From: CAIWHR01 sp963709525
Lineage (GTDB): Bacteria > Pseudomonadota > Gammaproteobacteria > Burkholderiales > Casimicrobiaceae
Length of the DNA stretch: 64,000 bases
Reading direction: 5' to 3'
NCBI GenBank assembly: GCA_963709525.1
Contig: CAVPXB010000010.1
Location: 248,001-312,000, forward strand
Numbering within the stretch: the stretch's first letter is position 1; every line of letters starts with the position of its first letter. Made by a program: the position numbers and the translations under genes. The notes beneath the pieces are model-generated. The model saw nothing but the letters and a program-made list of their open reading frames with translations, ran no database searches and was not told the DNA's origin. Shown here one piece after another: positions 37,730 to 46,760 of the stretch.

Positions 37730-38662
37730 ATGAAACTCGCATTCGTATTTCCCGGACAGGGCTCGCAGGCCGTCGGCATGATGGCGGGTTATGCGCATCA
37801 CCCTGTCGTGCGCGAAACCTTCGCCGAAGCCTCGGAGGTGCTGGGACAGGACCTGTGGGCGCTGGTGACCGCCGACAGCGACGGTGCACTCGACCGCACG
37901 GTCAACACCCAGCCGGTGATGCTTGCCGCCGGCATCGCCGTCTGGCGCGCGTGGCAGGCAGCGGGCGGAATGCGACCCGACATGGTCGCCGGCCACAGCC
38001 TGGGCGAGTACTCGGCACTGGTGGCTGCCGGCGCGCTCGCGTTTCGCGATGCCTTGCCGCTCGTGCGCTTCCGTGCCCAGGCGATGCAGGATGCCGTGCC
38101 AGCCGGCGTGGGGGCGATGGCCGCGGTGATGGGCATCGACGAGGCCGGGATCGCCGCCGCCTGCGCCGAGGCGGCGCAGGGCCAAGTGGTCGAAGCCGTG
38201 AACTTCAATGCGCCGGGCCAGATCGTGATCGCCGGCCACGCCGAGGCTGTCGAGCGCGCAATAGCGGCGGCCAAGGCACGCGGCGCCAGGCGTGGAGTGC
38301 TCTTGCCGGTGTCGGCGCCGTTCCACAGTTCGCTGATGAAACCGGCTGCCCTGCGCCTTGCCGAGCGGCTGGCCAGCGTGACGATTGCCACGCCCCTGAT
38401 CCCGGTCCTGCACAATGCCGACGTGATGACGCACAACGAGCCCGAAGCGATTCGCGCTGCATTGGCCCGGCAGGCTGCGAGCCCGGTGCGCTGGGTCGAA
38501 ACCGTGCAGGCGTTTGCGGCGCGCGGCGTCGCGCGCTCGTTCGAATGCGGGCCGGGGCGGGTGCTGACCGGACTCAGCAAGCGGATCGCGCCGACGATCG
38601 AGGGTCTTGCGCTGGACGATGGCGACGGCATCGACGCGGCACGCGCGGCCTTGGCAGCCTGA
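37730..38662 (+). CDS. fabD: Malonyl CoA-ACP transacylase
   Basis: Transfers malonyl from CoA to acyl carrier protein. The 310-residue protein has FVFPGQGSQ at the start, the nucleophile Ser90 in GHSLGEYSAL, and the catalytic His in VSAPFHSSLM. GPGRVLTGL lies near the C terminus. I chose the ATG at 37730, giving MKLAFVFPGQ. A GTG at 37721 within the fabH end is an alternative. The distance to fabH is two bases and to fabG 19 bases. Confidence 0.95.
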   Translation: MKLAFVFPGQGSQAVGMMAGYAHHPVVRETFAEASEVLGQDLWALVTADSDGALDRTVNTQPVMLAAGIAVWRAWQAAGGMRPDMVAGHSLGEYSALVAAGALAFRDALPLVRFRAQAMQDAVPAGVGAMAAVMGIDEAGIAAACAEAAQGQVVEAVNFNAPGQIVIAGHAEAVERAIAAAKARGARRGVLLPVSAPFHSSLMKPAALRLAERLASVTIATPLIPVLHNADVMTHNEPEAIRAALARQAASPVRWVETVQAFAARGVARSFECGPGRVLTGLSKRIAPTIEGLALDDGDGIDAARAALAA

Positions 38663-38681
38663 ACGCGACAGGAGAACGAGC

Positions 38682-39434
38682 ATGGCGGAACTCAAACTTG
38701 CGGGCCAGGTCGCGTTGGTCACCGGAGCCACCCGGGGCATCGGGCGTGCGATCGCGCTCGAGCTTGCGGCGAACGGCGCCACGGTCGTCGGTACGGCAAC
38801 CAGCGACGGCGGTGCCGCGTCGATTGGCGCCTACCTCAAGGACGCGGGCCATGCCGGCGAAGGGCTCCGGCTCGACGTCACCGATGCGGCGGCTGTCGGC
38901 ATCGCCCTGGCCGCGATCGAGCTGCGCCACGGACCGGTGCTGATCCTCGTCAACAACGCCGGCATCACGCGCGACAATCTGCTGTTGCGGATGAAGGACG
39001 ACGAGTGGGACGCAATCATGGAGACGAATCTCAAGTCCGTCTTCCGGCTGTCGAAGGCGGTGCTGCGCGGCATGATGAAGGCGCGCCACGGCCGCATCAT
39101 CCAGATCGGCTCGGTGGTCGGCAGCAGCGGCAATGCGGGGCAGGCCAATTATGCGGCGGCCAAGGCGGCGCTTCTGGGGTTCACCAAGTCGCTGGCGCAG
39201 GAGATCGGCAGCCGCAACATCACCGTCAACTGCGTGGCCCCCGGATTCATCGATACCGACATGACCCGCGCGCTGCCACAGGCGCAGCGCGAAAAGCTTC
39301 TGGAACGCATTCCACTCGGACGCCTCGGCTCGCCCGAGGACATCGGGCACGCGGTCGCCTATCTCGCCTCGCGCGAGGCGGGGTACATCACTGGCGCCAC
39401 ATTGCACGTCAACGGCGGAATGCTGATGGTTTGA
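38682..39434 (+). CDS. fabG: 3-oxoacyl-ACP reductase
   Basis: NADPH-dependent reduction of beta-ketoacyl-ACP in each elongation cycle. The 250-residue SDR has the cofactor loop VTGATRGIGRAIAL, NNAGITRDNLL, and the catalytic Ser-Tyr-Lys in IGSVVGSSG and NYAAAKAALLG. The C-terminal GYITGATLHVNGGMLM is typical. A clear ribosome-binding site, aggag, lies 11 bases before the ATG at 38682. It is followed by acpP, as in most proteobacterial fab clusters. Confidence 0.96.
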   Translation: MAELKLAGQVALVTGATRGIGRAIALELAANGATVVGTATSDGGAASIGAYLKDAGHAGEGLRLDVTDAAAVGIALAAIELRHGPVLILVNNAGITRDNLLLRMKDDEWDAIMETNLKSVFRLSKAVLRGMMKARHGRIIQIGSVVGSSGNAGQANYAAAKAALLGFTKSLAQEIGSRNITVNCVAPGFIDTDMTRALPQAQREKLLERIPLGRLGSPEDIGHAVAYLASREAGYITGATLHVNGGMLMV

Positions 39435-39546
39435 GTGACGCCCCGGGCACGTCAAACGGTCGGGGCTTTGGCGATTGGTTGCGGTGGCGGCCAATCTGGT
39501 AAAATCAGCAAGTTTACTCAAGACATTCCCGCAAGGGGGGAGAAGC

Positions 39547-39786
39547 ATGGAAAACATTGAGCAGCGAGTCAAGAAGATTGTCGCCGAGCAACTGGGCGTG
39601 AACGAGGCCGAGATCAAGAACGAGTCTTCGTTCGTGGACGACCTGGGTGCGGATTCGCTCGACACGGTCGAACTCGTGATGGCGCTCGAAGAGGAATTCG
39701 AAACCGAGATTCCAGACGAGGAAGCGGAGAAGATCACGACTGTTCAGCAGGCGATCGACTACATCAGCTCCCACCTCAAGAAGTGA
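39547..39786 (+). CDS. acpP: Acyl carrier protein
   Basis: A 79-residue acidic carrier protein. The phosphopantetheine attachment site is Ser37 in DDLGADSLDTVEL. The rest (VKKIVAEQLGV at the start, ITTVQQAIDYI near the end) is standard. A purine-rich ribosome-binding site (aagggggagaag) precedes the ATG. The 112-base gap after fabG contains a TAAAAT box (39500-39505) without a well-spaced -35 box, so an extra promoter for the highly expressed acpP is possible but unproven. Confidence 0.97.
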   Translation: MENIEQRVKKIVAEQLGVNEAEIKNESSFVDDLGADSLDTVELVMALEEEFETEIPDEEAEKITTVQQAIDYISSHLKK

Positions 39787-39916
39787 GTCCTCCGGGGGTC
39801 ATGGCCAGGCAGGCAACGACCCTTGGGTGTTCCCGCCGATCGGCGCCATGGTGTCGCGGCGTGGTGTCTTGTCCGTCCGGATTTCGCCAACCCCCACCGA
39901 TCAGCGAGAGTTCGCC

Positions 39917-41159
39917 ATGAGCCGCCGCCGCGTCGTCGTTACCGGGCTGGGCATCATTTCGCCTGTGGGCATCGGTGTCGCCGCCGCCTGGGCTTCGATC
40001 CTCGAACGCGCGCTCGGGGATCGCCCGCGTCACGCGTTTCGACACGAGCGCGTTTCCGGTGCAGATCGCCGGTGAAGTGAAGAACTTCGAAGTGACGCAA
40101 TACCTCTCCGGCAAGGAGGCGCGGCGCTACGATACATTTGTCCATTACGGGCTCGTGGCGACAATGGAAGCCATTCGTGACGCGGGGCTCGACGGCTATT
40201 CGGGCGACAAGGAACGAGTGGGTGTCTGCATTGGCTCGGGCATTGGCGGCTTGCCGCTGATCGAAGAAACCCGGATGGCGTACGCAGAAGGCGGGCCGCG
40301 CAAGATCTCGCCTTTTTTCGTCCCCGGCTCGATCATCAACATGATCGCGGGTCTCGTTTCCATACAGTATGGCTATCAGGGACCCAACCTCGCCATGGTG
40401 TCGGCCTGCTCGACCGCCAACCACAGCATCGGCGAGGCGGGGCGCATCATCGAATATGGCGATGCCGACATCATGATCGCCGGCGGCGCCGAGGCGACCG
40501 TGAGCCCGCTGGGCATGGGCGGATTCTGCTCGGCGCGTGCGCTGTCGACACGCAATGACGATCCGCAGGCGGCGTCGCGTCCGTGGGACATCGATCGCGA
40601 TGGCTTCGTGCTGGGCGAGGGTGCCGGCTTGCTGGTGCTGGAAGAGTACGAGCACGCGAAGGCACGGGGTGCCCGGATCTACTGCGAGCTTGCCGGCTAC
40701 GGGATGAGTGCCGACGCATACCACGTCACGGCGCCGCCCGATGATGGCCACGGCGCGGCGCGCAGCATGACCAACGCAATGCGCAACAGTGGGCTCAACG
40801 TCGCCGACATCGATTACATCAATGCCCACGGCACCTCGACGCCGTTGGGCGACATCGCCGAATGCACAGCGGTCAAGCGTGCCTTCGGCGAGCATGCGAA
40901 AAGGCTCGCGGTCAGCTCGACCAAGTCGATGACCGGGCACCTGCTCGGCGCAGCCGGCGGGATCGAGGCCGTGTTCACCGTGCTGGCGCTGCGCGACCAG
41001 GTCGCCCCGCCGACGGCGAACCTCGTCAACCAGGACCCGCAGTGCGATCTCGACTTCGTGCCTCTCACCGCGCGGAAGATGAAGATCGGCGCGGCGCTTT
41101 CCAACTCATTCGGCTTCGGTGGCACCAACGCCACGCTGGCCTTCCGAACCCTCCTTTAA
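39917..41159 (+). CDS. fabF: Beta-ketoacyl-ACP synthase II (one frame break)
   Basis: Elongates acyl chains with malonyl-ACP. The ATG at 39917 starts SRRRVVVTGLGIISPVG. The frame then changes at about 40005-40020, after which SGIARVTRFDTSAFPVQIAG follows. The catalytic Cys lies in MVSACSTANHSIG and the two histidines in NAHGTSTPLGD and STKSMTGHLLGAAGG. SFGFGGTNATL is at the end. Apart from the single break, apparently one extra base, the protein is complete at about 413 residues. As part of the essential fab cluster it is very likely functional and the break an error. Confidence 0.93.
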
Positions 41160-41210
41160 TCAACTGCATGGCGCGATGCGAGTCAGGCATCGCCGCCGCA
41201 AACCAAGACA

Positions 41211-42458
41211 ATGGCCCTGATCGTTCAGAAATACGGCGGCACCTCGGTCGGCAGCACCGAGCGCATCAAACATGTTGCGAGGCGCGTCGCCCGCTATTGT
41301 CGCGACGGGCACCAGCTGGTGGTCGTCGTGTCGGCAATGAGCGGCGAGACCAATCGGCTGCTGGCGCTGGCCAAGGAGCTCTCCGACAACCCCAATCCGC
41401 GCGAGCTCGATGTCGTCGCTGCGACGGGCGAGCAGGTGACGATTGGTCTGCTCGCCATCGCGCTCGAGGCAATGGGCGTCAAGGCGAAGAGCTATACCGG
41501 CGGCCAGGTCAAGGTTCTCACCGACAGCGCGTTCACCAAGGCCCGCATCCAGTCGATCGACGACGCAGCGATGCGCGCCGACCTCGCCGAGGGGACGGTC
41601 GTCGTCGTCGCCGGCTTTCAGGGTGTGGACGAGGAAGGCAACATCACCACCCTGGGAAGGGGCGGTTCCGACACTTCCGGGGTGGCGCTGGCGGCGGCGC
41701 TGAAGGCCGACGAATGCCAGATCTACACCGACGTCGATGGCGTCTACACGACCGACCCGCGCATAGTGCCCGAGGCACGGCGCCTGGACACCATCACGTT
41801 CGAGGAAATGCTCGAGATGGCGAGCCTGGGCTCCAAGGTGCTGCAGATCCGCTCGGTCGAGTTCGCGGGCAAGTACAACGTCAAGTTGCGCGTGTTGTCG
41901 TCGTTCGAGGATCCGGAATCCACATCGACAGGCACGCTGATCACCTACGAGGAAGACAGGAAAATGGAAAAAGAGATCATTTCCGGCATCGCGTTCACGC
42001 GCGACGAGGCGAAGATTTCGGTGATGGGCGTGGAAGATCGGCCCGGCATCGCCTACAGCATTCTGGGGCCGATCGCCGATGCGAACATCGACGTCGACAT
42101 GATCGTGCAAAACATCGGCGCTTCGGGCCACACCGATTTTTCGTTCACGGTGAACCGGGGCGAGTACCAGAAGGCCATCGACGTGCTGGAGGTTCACCGC
42201 ACCAGGGACTTCAAGGCGCGCGAGATCATCGGCGACAACAGGATTTGCAAGGTCAGCGTCGTGGGCATCGGGATGCGATCGCATACCGGCATCGCCAGCA
42301 AGATGTTCAAGGCGCTGGCTGCCGAAGGCATCAACATCCAGATGATCTCAACCTCCGAGATCAAGATTTCGGTCGTCATCGACGAGAAGTACCTGGAGCT
42401 CGCAGTGCGCGTGCTGCATCAGGTGTTTGAACTCGACCGCGTGCCGGCCGCCGGATAG
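41211..42458 (+). CDS. lysC: Aspartate kinase
   Basis: First step of the aspartate pathway to lysine, threonine and methionine. The 415-residue protein has the kinase start LIVQKYGGTSVGSTERI and VVVSAMSGETN, with TLGRGGSDTSGVALAAALKA in the middle. Two ACT domains follow from about residue 265 (VMGVEDRPGIAYSILGPIAD and VVGIGMRSHTGIASKMFKAL), which implies feedback control by lysine and/or threonine. It is monofunctional. It follows fabF by 51 bases and precedes tRNA-Ser. No clear terminator is seen in between. Confidence 0.95.
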   Translation: MALIVQKYGGTSVGSTERIKHVARRVARYCRDGHQLVVVVSAMSGETNRLLALAKELSDNPNPRELDVVAATGEQVTIGLLAIALEAMGVKAKSYTGGQVKVLTDSAFTKARIQSIDDAAMRADLAEGTVVVVAGFQGVDEEGNITTLGRGGSDTSGVALAAALKADECQIYTDVDGVYTTDPRIVPEARRLDTITFEEMLEMASLGSKVLQIRSVEFAGKYNVKLRVLSSFEDPESTSTGTLITYEEDRKMEKEIISGIAFTRDEAKISVMGVEDRPGIAYSILGPIADANIDVDMIVQNIGASGHTDFSFTVNRGEYQKAIDVLEVHRTRDFKAREIIGDNRICKVSVVGIGMRSHTGIASKMFKALAAEGINIQMISTSEIKISVVIDEKYLELAVRVLHQVFELDRVPAAG

Positions 42459-42494
42459 ACCGCAGTTTTCAGGGGAAAAAGCGGTTCCGTTCGT

Positions 42495-42524
42495 TTGACG
42501 CTTGAGTGCGGCGACGCGTACAAT
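42495..42524 (+). promoter_or_regulatory. Promoter of tRNA-Ser
   Basis: TTGACG (42495-42500) and TACAAT (42519-42524), 18 bases apart, place a start a few bases before the tRNA-Ser 5' end at 42538. Each box has one mismatch to the consensus. Confidence 0.75.
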
Positions 42525-42537
42525 CCGACGCTCTTCC

Positions 42538-42631
42538 GGAGACGTGGCCGAGTGGTCGAAGGCACTCCCCTGCTAAGGGAGCATACGGGCCAAAACCTGT
42601 ATCCAGGGTTCGAATCCCTGCGTCTCCGCCA
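42538..42631 (+). tRNA. tRNA-Ser (anticodon GCT)
   Basis: A 94-base class II tRNA with acceptor stem GGAGACG/CGTCTCC, anticodon stem CTCCC/GGGAG around loop CTGCTAA, a long variable arm (catacgggccaaaacctgtat) and T arm with TTCGAAT. CCA is encoded. Anticodon GCT reads AGC and AGU serine codons. Confidence 0.96.
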
Positions 42632-42762
42632 GCATGCAATCGTCGGCCTTTTGCTCTGGTGTTTTGCGTTTGGGGTCCCGGGAATGGATCGCCTTTGCAG
42701 ATTGCGGACAACTTCCACCGGCGAGTCCGGTGCGTAGCGCCTCGAGCGTGTAATCGACAGCC

Positions 42763-44283
42763 GTGCAGGCCGGCCGCATCGATGCAGCCGATCCCGTTTC
42801 CGCGTTCTCGGAAGCGCCTGATACCTCGCAACTGGCGCTGGCGGAGCGCGCGTTTGCTCGGGCAAGCGGCGCCGAACCCATCGCAGGCAATGCCACCCGG
42901 TTGCTGCTCGACGCGAGCGAAAACTTCCCGGCGTGGCTGGCGGCGATCGAGTCGGCCTCGCACTTCGTCCTGTTCGAAAGCTATATCGTCGACGACGACG
43001 AAGTCGGTCGTCGGTTTGCCAACGCACTCGCCGCCCGCGCTCGCGCGGGGGTGGCGGTCTATGTGGTCTACGATTGGCTCGGCTCGCGTGGTGCCGCCGC
43101 ACTTTGGGAGTTGCTCGCTGCTGCTGGCGCGAAGGTTCGTGGCTTCAATGCGCCGCGGCTTGCAAGCCCCCTGGGCTGGCTTGCACGTGATCATCGCAAG
43201 ACCATCGTCGTCGATGGCATCGTGGGGTTCGTCAGCGGGCTCTGCGTGAGTGCGAAATGGCTGGGCGATCCGTCGCGCCAGCTTGAACCGTGGCGCGACA
43301 CCGGTATTGAACTGCGCGGTCCGGCAGTTGCCGAATTGTCGCGGGCGTTTGCCGATGTCTGGCGTGCATGCGGCGGTCTGGCATTGCCGCGGGAATTCCT
43401 GACCTCCTCCGTGGAGCCCGCGGGAGACGTCCGCGTGCGCGTGGTCGCGGGAGCGCCCAATGCGGCCGGCGCCTATCGGCTTGATCTCGTGATCGCCAGC
43501 CTTGCCCGTCGCCATCTCTGGTTGACCGATGCCTATTTCGTCGGCACCGCTGTCTACGTCCAGGCGCTGGCTGCGGCTGCGCACGACGGGGTCGATGTGC
43601 GCCTGCTGGTGCCCGGAGCGAGTGATATCCCGATCTTGTCGGCCGTCTCGCGTTCAGGCTACCGGCCGTTGCTCGAAGCCGGCGTGCGGGTCTACGAGTG
43701 GCAGGGCACGATGCTGCACGCCAAGACTGCGGTGGCTGACGGTCTGTGGGCTCGAGTGGGTTCGACCAATCTCAATCTTGCGAGCTGGCTGGGCAATTAC
43801 GAGCTCGATGTGGCCATCGAGAACGCTCCGTTCGCGGAGCAGATGGCGCGGCAATACGAAGCGGATCTCGAACGCGCCACCGAGGTTGTGCTCACGCGGC
43901 GGAATCGAGTGCGACGCGCCGAGGGAGGCCACGCGCCAGAGGCGCGGCGGGCGCTGTCGGGAAGCGCCGGACGCGCCGCCGCCGGTGCAGTAAGCGTCGG
44001 CAGCACGCTGGGCGCGGCACTCACCAATCGTCGCGTGCTGGGCACCGCCGAAGCCGGGCTGCTTGCACGAATCGGAGTGTTCGTCGTCGTGCTCGCCGTC
44101 GTTGCCGTTGTCTGGCCGCGGGCAATCGCCTGGCCACTGGCGGTCGTCGGCGGCTGGCTGGGGCTAGCCTGGATCGGGCAGGCAGTGGCGCTGCGGCGTG
44201 ATCGCTCTGCGCAACGAACGCGTACGTTGCGGTCCCGATCTGCTGCCCGTGCCGCACCGGCAGGCGACAACGAGGAAAATTGA
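42763..44283 (+). CDS. Phospholipase D-family protein, cardiolipin-synthase-like
   Basis: A 506-residue protein with the two HKD motifs of phospholipase D enzymes. The first is HRKTIVVDG (about residue 144), followed by FVSGLCVSAKWLGD. The second is HAKTAVADGLWARVGSTNLN (about residue 325). Two C-terminal membrane segments (IGVFVVVLAVVAVVWP and AWPLAVVGGWLGLAWIG) end in a basic tail, unlike ordinary ClsA, whose membrane segments are N-terminal. It probably makes cardiolipin or another phosphatidyl transfer product. It starts at a GTG (42763). Between tRNA-Ser and this gene lie 131 bases with nothing recognised. Confidence 0.8.
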   Translation: MQAGRIDAADPVSAFSEAPDTSQLALAERAFARASGAEPIAGNATRLLLDASENFPAWLAAIESASHFVLFESYIVDDDEVGRRFANALAARARAGVAVYVVYDWLGSRGAAALWELLAAAGAKVRGFNAPRLASPLGWLARDHRKTIVVDGIVGFVSGLCVSAKWLGDPSRQLEPWRDTGIELRGPAVAELSRAFADVWRACGGLALPREFLTSSVEPAGDVRVRVVAGAPNAAGAYRLDLVIASLARRHLWLTDAYFVGTAVYVQALAAAAHDGVDVRLLVPGASDIPILSAVSRSGYRPLLEAGVRVYEWQGTMLHAKTAVADGLWARVGSTNLNLASWLGNYELDVAIENAPFAEQMARQYEADLERATEVVLTRRNRVRRAEGGHAPEARRALSGSAGRAAAGAVSVGSTLGAALTNRRVLGTAEAGLLARIGVFVVVLAVVAVVWPRAIAWPLAVVGGWLGLAWIGQAVALRRDRSAQRTRTLRSRSAARAAPAGDNEEN

Positions 44284-44303
44284 TCTGGTACAATAAAAAC
44301 TTC

Positions 44304-44381
44304 GCGCCCGTAGCTCAGTTGGATTAGAGTACCTGGCTACGAACCAGGGGGTCGTGGGTTCAAATCCTGCCGGGCGCGCCA
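44304..44381 (+). tRNA. tRNA-Arg (anticodon ACG)
   Basis: A complete 78-base cloverleaf with acceptor stem GCGCCCG/CGGGCGC, anticodon stem CCTGG/CCAGG with loop CTACGAA, T arm with TTCAAAT and encoded CCA. ACG is normally edited to ICG and reads CGU, CGC and CGA. A TACAAT box at 44289-44294 is its likely -10 region. The accessory-gene region begins directly after it. Confidence 0.95.
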
Positions 44382-44388
44382 ATAAATC

Positions 44389-44425
44389 AAGGGGTTAGGC
44401 CAAAAGCCTAGCCCCTTGCGCTTTT
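44389..44425 (+). terminator. Terminator after tRNA-Arg
   Basis: A 12-bp stem (aaggggttaggc, 44389-44400, with gcctagcccctt, 44406-44417, one G-T pair) encloses a caaaa loop, followed by gcgctttt. It lies 7 bases after the tRNA end. The T-run is short, but the stem is strong. Confidence 0.75.
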
Positions 44426-44582
44426 CGGGCTAACGCCGGGCTAACATCCGCGCGCCAAATTCGGTACTTTCCGCGAGCTCCCTTCTCCGGGCATATTGGT
44501 CGCGGACACCCTTGCAGCACGGGTGCGCTTGGCACCCGGCCGGAATGGCGACGCCGACCGGGTTAACCCTCGGCGCAGTACT

Positions 44583-44789
44583 TCAAACTTCGAGTTCCTC
44601 GGCGTCCTTGTCGAGGCCCAGTGTCATCCGACACTTCTCTGCCCACGCCCTGATCCGATAGTCGTACAGTATGCCGATCTGGGGATAGAACTGCGGCTCG
44701 ATGCTGACCATGAAACGGAGCATCTCCTTGAGGTCGTAGGTGCGGCGTCGCGCGCTCTCGTGCGCCGACCTCTGCGGGGCGGTCAACAC
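44583..44789 (-). CDS. Small hypothetical protein; rest of 44426-44818 unassigned
   Basis: A possible 68-residue protein starting at 44789, containing DLKEMLRFMVSIEPQFYP and an acidic end (GLDKDAEELEV). I do not recognise a family. Its composition is less Arg/Ala-heavy than chance readings in this DNA, which is the only support. No ribosome-binding site is obvious. The rest of the 44426-44818 stretch shows a repeated cgggctaac (about 44426-44445) and no other gene that I can support. Confidence 0.25.
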   Translation of the reverse strand: MLTAPQRSAHESARRRTYDLKEMLRFMVSIEPQFYPQIGILYDYRIRAWAEKCRMTLGLDKDAEELEV

Positions 44790-44818
44790 TTGGCGCTTTC
44801 GATCTTGCCTCGCTAGCG

Positions 44819-45604
44819 TCAGATGCTCGTGATCAGGCCTCCATCCACGCGGATCACCGAGCCTGTAACGTACGACGCTGGCTCGCTTGCTAAGAACGCG
44901 ACCACCGCGCCGTATTCCGCCGGCTTGCCATAGCGTCCAAGCGGAATCGATGCGGTGCTTTCCGCCATCACGTCCTCGACCTTGCGTCCCTCGCGCTTCG
45001 CTTTCTGCTCATCGAGAGAGGCAATGCGTGGCGTAGCCACTCGACCCGGAAGCACGATGTTGGCCGTGATGCCGTCGCGCCCCACTTCGCGTGCCAGCGT
45101 TTTGGACCAACCGACCAGCGACAACCGCATCGCGTTGGATATGCCGAGATTCGGAATTGGGGCCACGACACCGGACGACGTGCTGGTAACGATGCGTCCC
45201 CACTTGCGACTGCGCATCTGCGGCAGCGCGCGATCGGTGATTGCGATGACCGACAGCACCATCTCCTGGAAGCTTTTCAGCCACAGCGCCGGGTCCTGGC
45301 CTGCCGCCGGTGTCGGGGGCGGACCTCCGGTGTTGTTGACGAGTATGTCGACCGGTCCGAAAGTCTGCTCGATCATCGCGAAGTGGCGATCTATACTCGC
45401 GTGATCGCCGAGGTTCCATTCGATCGCAAGCGCGTTTCCGCCAGCGGCGGTGACAGCTGCGCTCGATCGTGCCAGCGCCTCGCTGTTGACGTCGCCAAGC
45501 GCAACGTTCGCTCCCTCGCGGGCAAGCGCAACGGCGATCGCGGTTCCGAGGCCGCCCCCGGCGCCCAGCACCAGGGCTGTGCGTCCACCGATTCCGAGTT
45601 CCAT
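44819..45604 (-). CDS. Atypical SDR oxidoreductase lacking YxxxK
   Basis: A 261-residue Rossmann protein with the cofactor loop LVLGAGGGLGTAIAVALA, VNNTGGPPPTPAA and the C-terminal YVTGSVIRVDGGLITS. After the usual Ser (STSSGVVAPIPNLG) the expected Tyr-x3-Lys is replaced by SNAMR. This is known in a group of SDRs annotated as 3-oxoacyl-ACP reductase-like, whose catalysis must differ. Its ATG overlaps the stop of the upstream DHDPS-family gene (ATGA), so the two work together. The substrate is unknown. It is the last gene before tRNA-Arg. Confidence 0.8.
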   Translation of the reverse strand: MELGIGGRTALVLGAGGGLGTAIAVALAREGANVALGDVNSEALARSSAAVTAAGGNALAIEWNLGDHASIDRHFAMIEQTFGPVDILVNNTGGPPPTPAAGQDPALWLKSFQEMVLSVIAITDRALPQMRSRKWGRIVTSTSSGVVAPIPNLGISNAMRLSLVGWSKTLAREVGRDGITANIVLPGRVATPRIASLDEQKAKREGRKVEDVMAESTASIPLGRYGKPAEYGAVVAFLASEPASYVTGSVIRVDGGLITSI

Positions 45605-46545
45605 CAGCCGATCTCCTCAAGTCGCTTGGTTTGGCGGGAGACAAGCCGATTGATGTCGGCGACGTCCGCACTTGAAAGCTTCGGCCCCGGTTTGCGGATG
45701 GCCGCCGAGGCGATAGCGCCGCGCTGCTGGAGCATGTATTTGCGCACTGCCAGCCCAAGCGCCGATTGCTGCTCGAACCGTGCCAGCGGCAGATAGGCAT
45801 CGAACAGGTCCTGGGCGCGATCGACGTCGCCGGCAAAATGGGCCTTGCAGACTTCGACCATCATTTCCGGGTAGCCGAAGCCCGTCATCGCGCCGTCGGC
45901 GCCACGCGATAGTTCCTCGGGCAGGAAGAGACCGCCGCCGTTACCCGCGAGGATCGAGACGCGCCGGATCTCGCCGGCGTCGCTCGCTGCGCGGATCGCG
46001 GAGAGCTTCGCCAGCCCAGGACCCGGCCAATCTTCGTGCTTCAGCATGACGCAAGTGGGAACGGCCGTCATGATTCGCTTGAGCACTCCCGTGGGGAGTT
46101 GAACGCCGGTGGCGAGCGGATGATCCTGAATGCAGAACGGGACCTTCGGTCCAAGCGTCTCCGCGGCCAACTCGTAATAGTTGAAGGCCTGATCGTCGGT
46201 CTTCACGGTGGCAGCCGGCGCGACCATGACACCTGCAGCCCCCATGTCCATCACACTGTCGGCGAGTTCGCGCATGGCGGCGAAACCCGGCGAGGAGACG
46301 CCGACAATCACCGGAACGCGGTCACGAACACGAGCCAGGACGCGTTTCACATAGCTGCGCGCTTCCTCGGCTGTGAGCTTGGGCGCTTCGCCCATCACGC
46401 CAAGTACCGTCAGCCCGTTCGCGCCCTTCTCGAGATAGAAATCCACGACGCTGTCGGTACTCGCCAAGTCCAGCGCGCCATCGTCGCTGAAGGGCGTCAC
46501 CGTGATGACGTAGACCCCTCTTGCGGTTTCGTCCAATTGTGCCAT
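45604..46545 (-). CDS. Dihydrodipicolinate synthase-family aldolase/lyase
   Basis: A 313-residue TIM-barrel protein of the DapA/NAL family. The start is MAQLDETARGVYVITVTPF. GVMGEAPKLTAEE replaces the GTTGE motif of true DapA. The Schiff-base lysine is expected in VMLKHEDWPGPG. LAGNGGGLFLPEELSRGADG follows. These changes suggest a catabolic lyase or dehydratase on a keto acid rather than lysine biosynthesis. The ATG at 46545 begins the conserved part; longer readings look non-coding. It is coupled to the SDR by a 1-base start/stop overlap. About 215 bases upstream (46546-46760) hold nothing recognisable. Confidence 0.85.
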   Translation of the reverse strand: MAQLDETARGVYVITVTPFSDDGALDLASTDSVVDFYLEKGANGLTVLGVMGEAPKLTAEEARSYVKRVLARVRDRVPVIVGVSSPGFAAMRELADSVMDMGAAGVMVAPAATVKTDDQAFNYYELAAETLGPKVPFCIQDHPLATGVQLPTGVLKRIMTAVPTCVMLKHEDWPGPGLAKLSAIRAASDAGEIRRVSILAGNGGGLFLPEELSRGADGAMTGFGYPEMMVEVCKAHFAGDVDRAQDLFDAYLPLARFEQQSALGLAVRKYMLQQRGAIASAAIRKPGPKLSSADVADINRLVSRQTKRLEEIG

Positions 46546-46760
46546 TTGTCGTTTCCTCTTAGTTTGCTCGGCATCAGTAACCGATAGTTGTCCGTCCGCA
46601 ACGACGTTTGGTGTCTGAGTACGTTGGTTGTGTCGACGCAGTTCTCCACCCGCCGCTTTAGCGCTGAGCGCGCGATACCCAATTCGCGTCCGGCGGCAGC
46701 CAGCGATCGCCCCAGCTATCGCGGGCTGACCCTGCGAAGTGCAAGTGGGACAAATTCTGT

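Noticed and set aside
44304..44381. tRNA-Arg as a proven attachment site
   Set aside because: I found no second copy of its 3' end downstream and no integrase gene in the window, so integration remains only a possibility.
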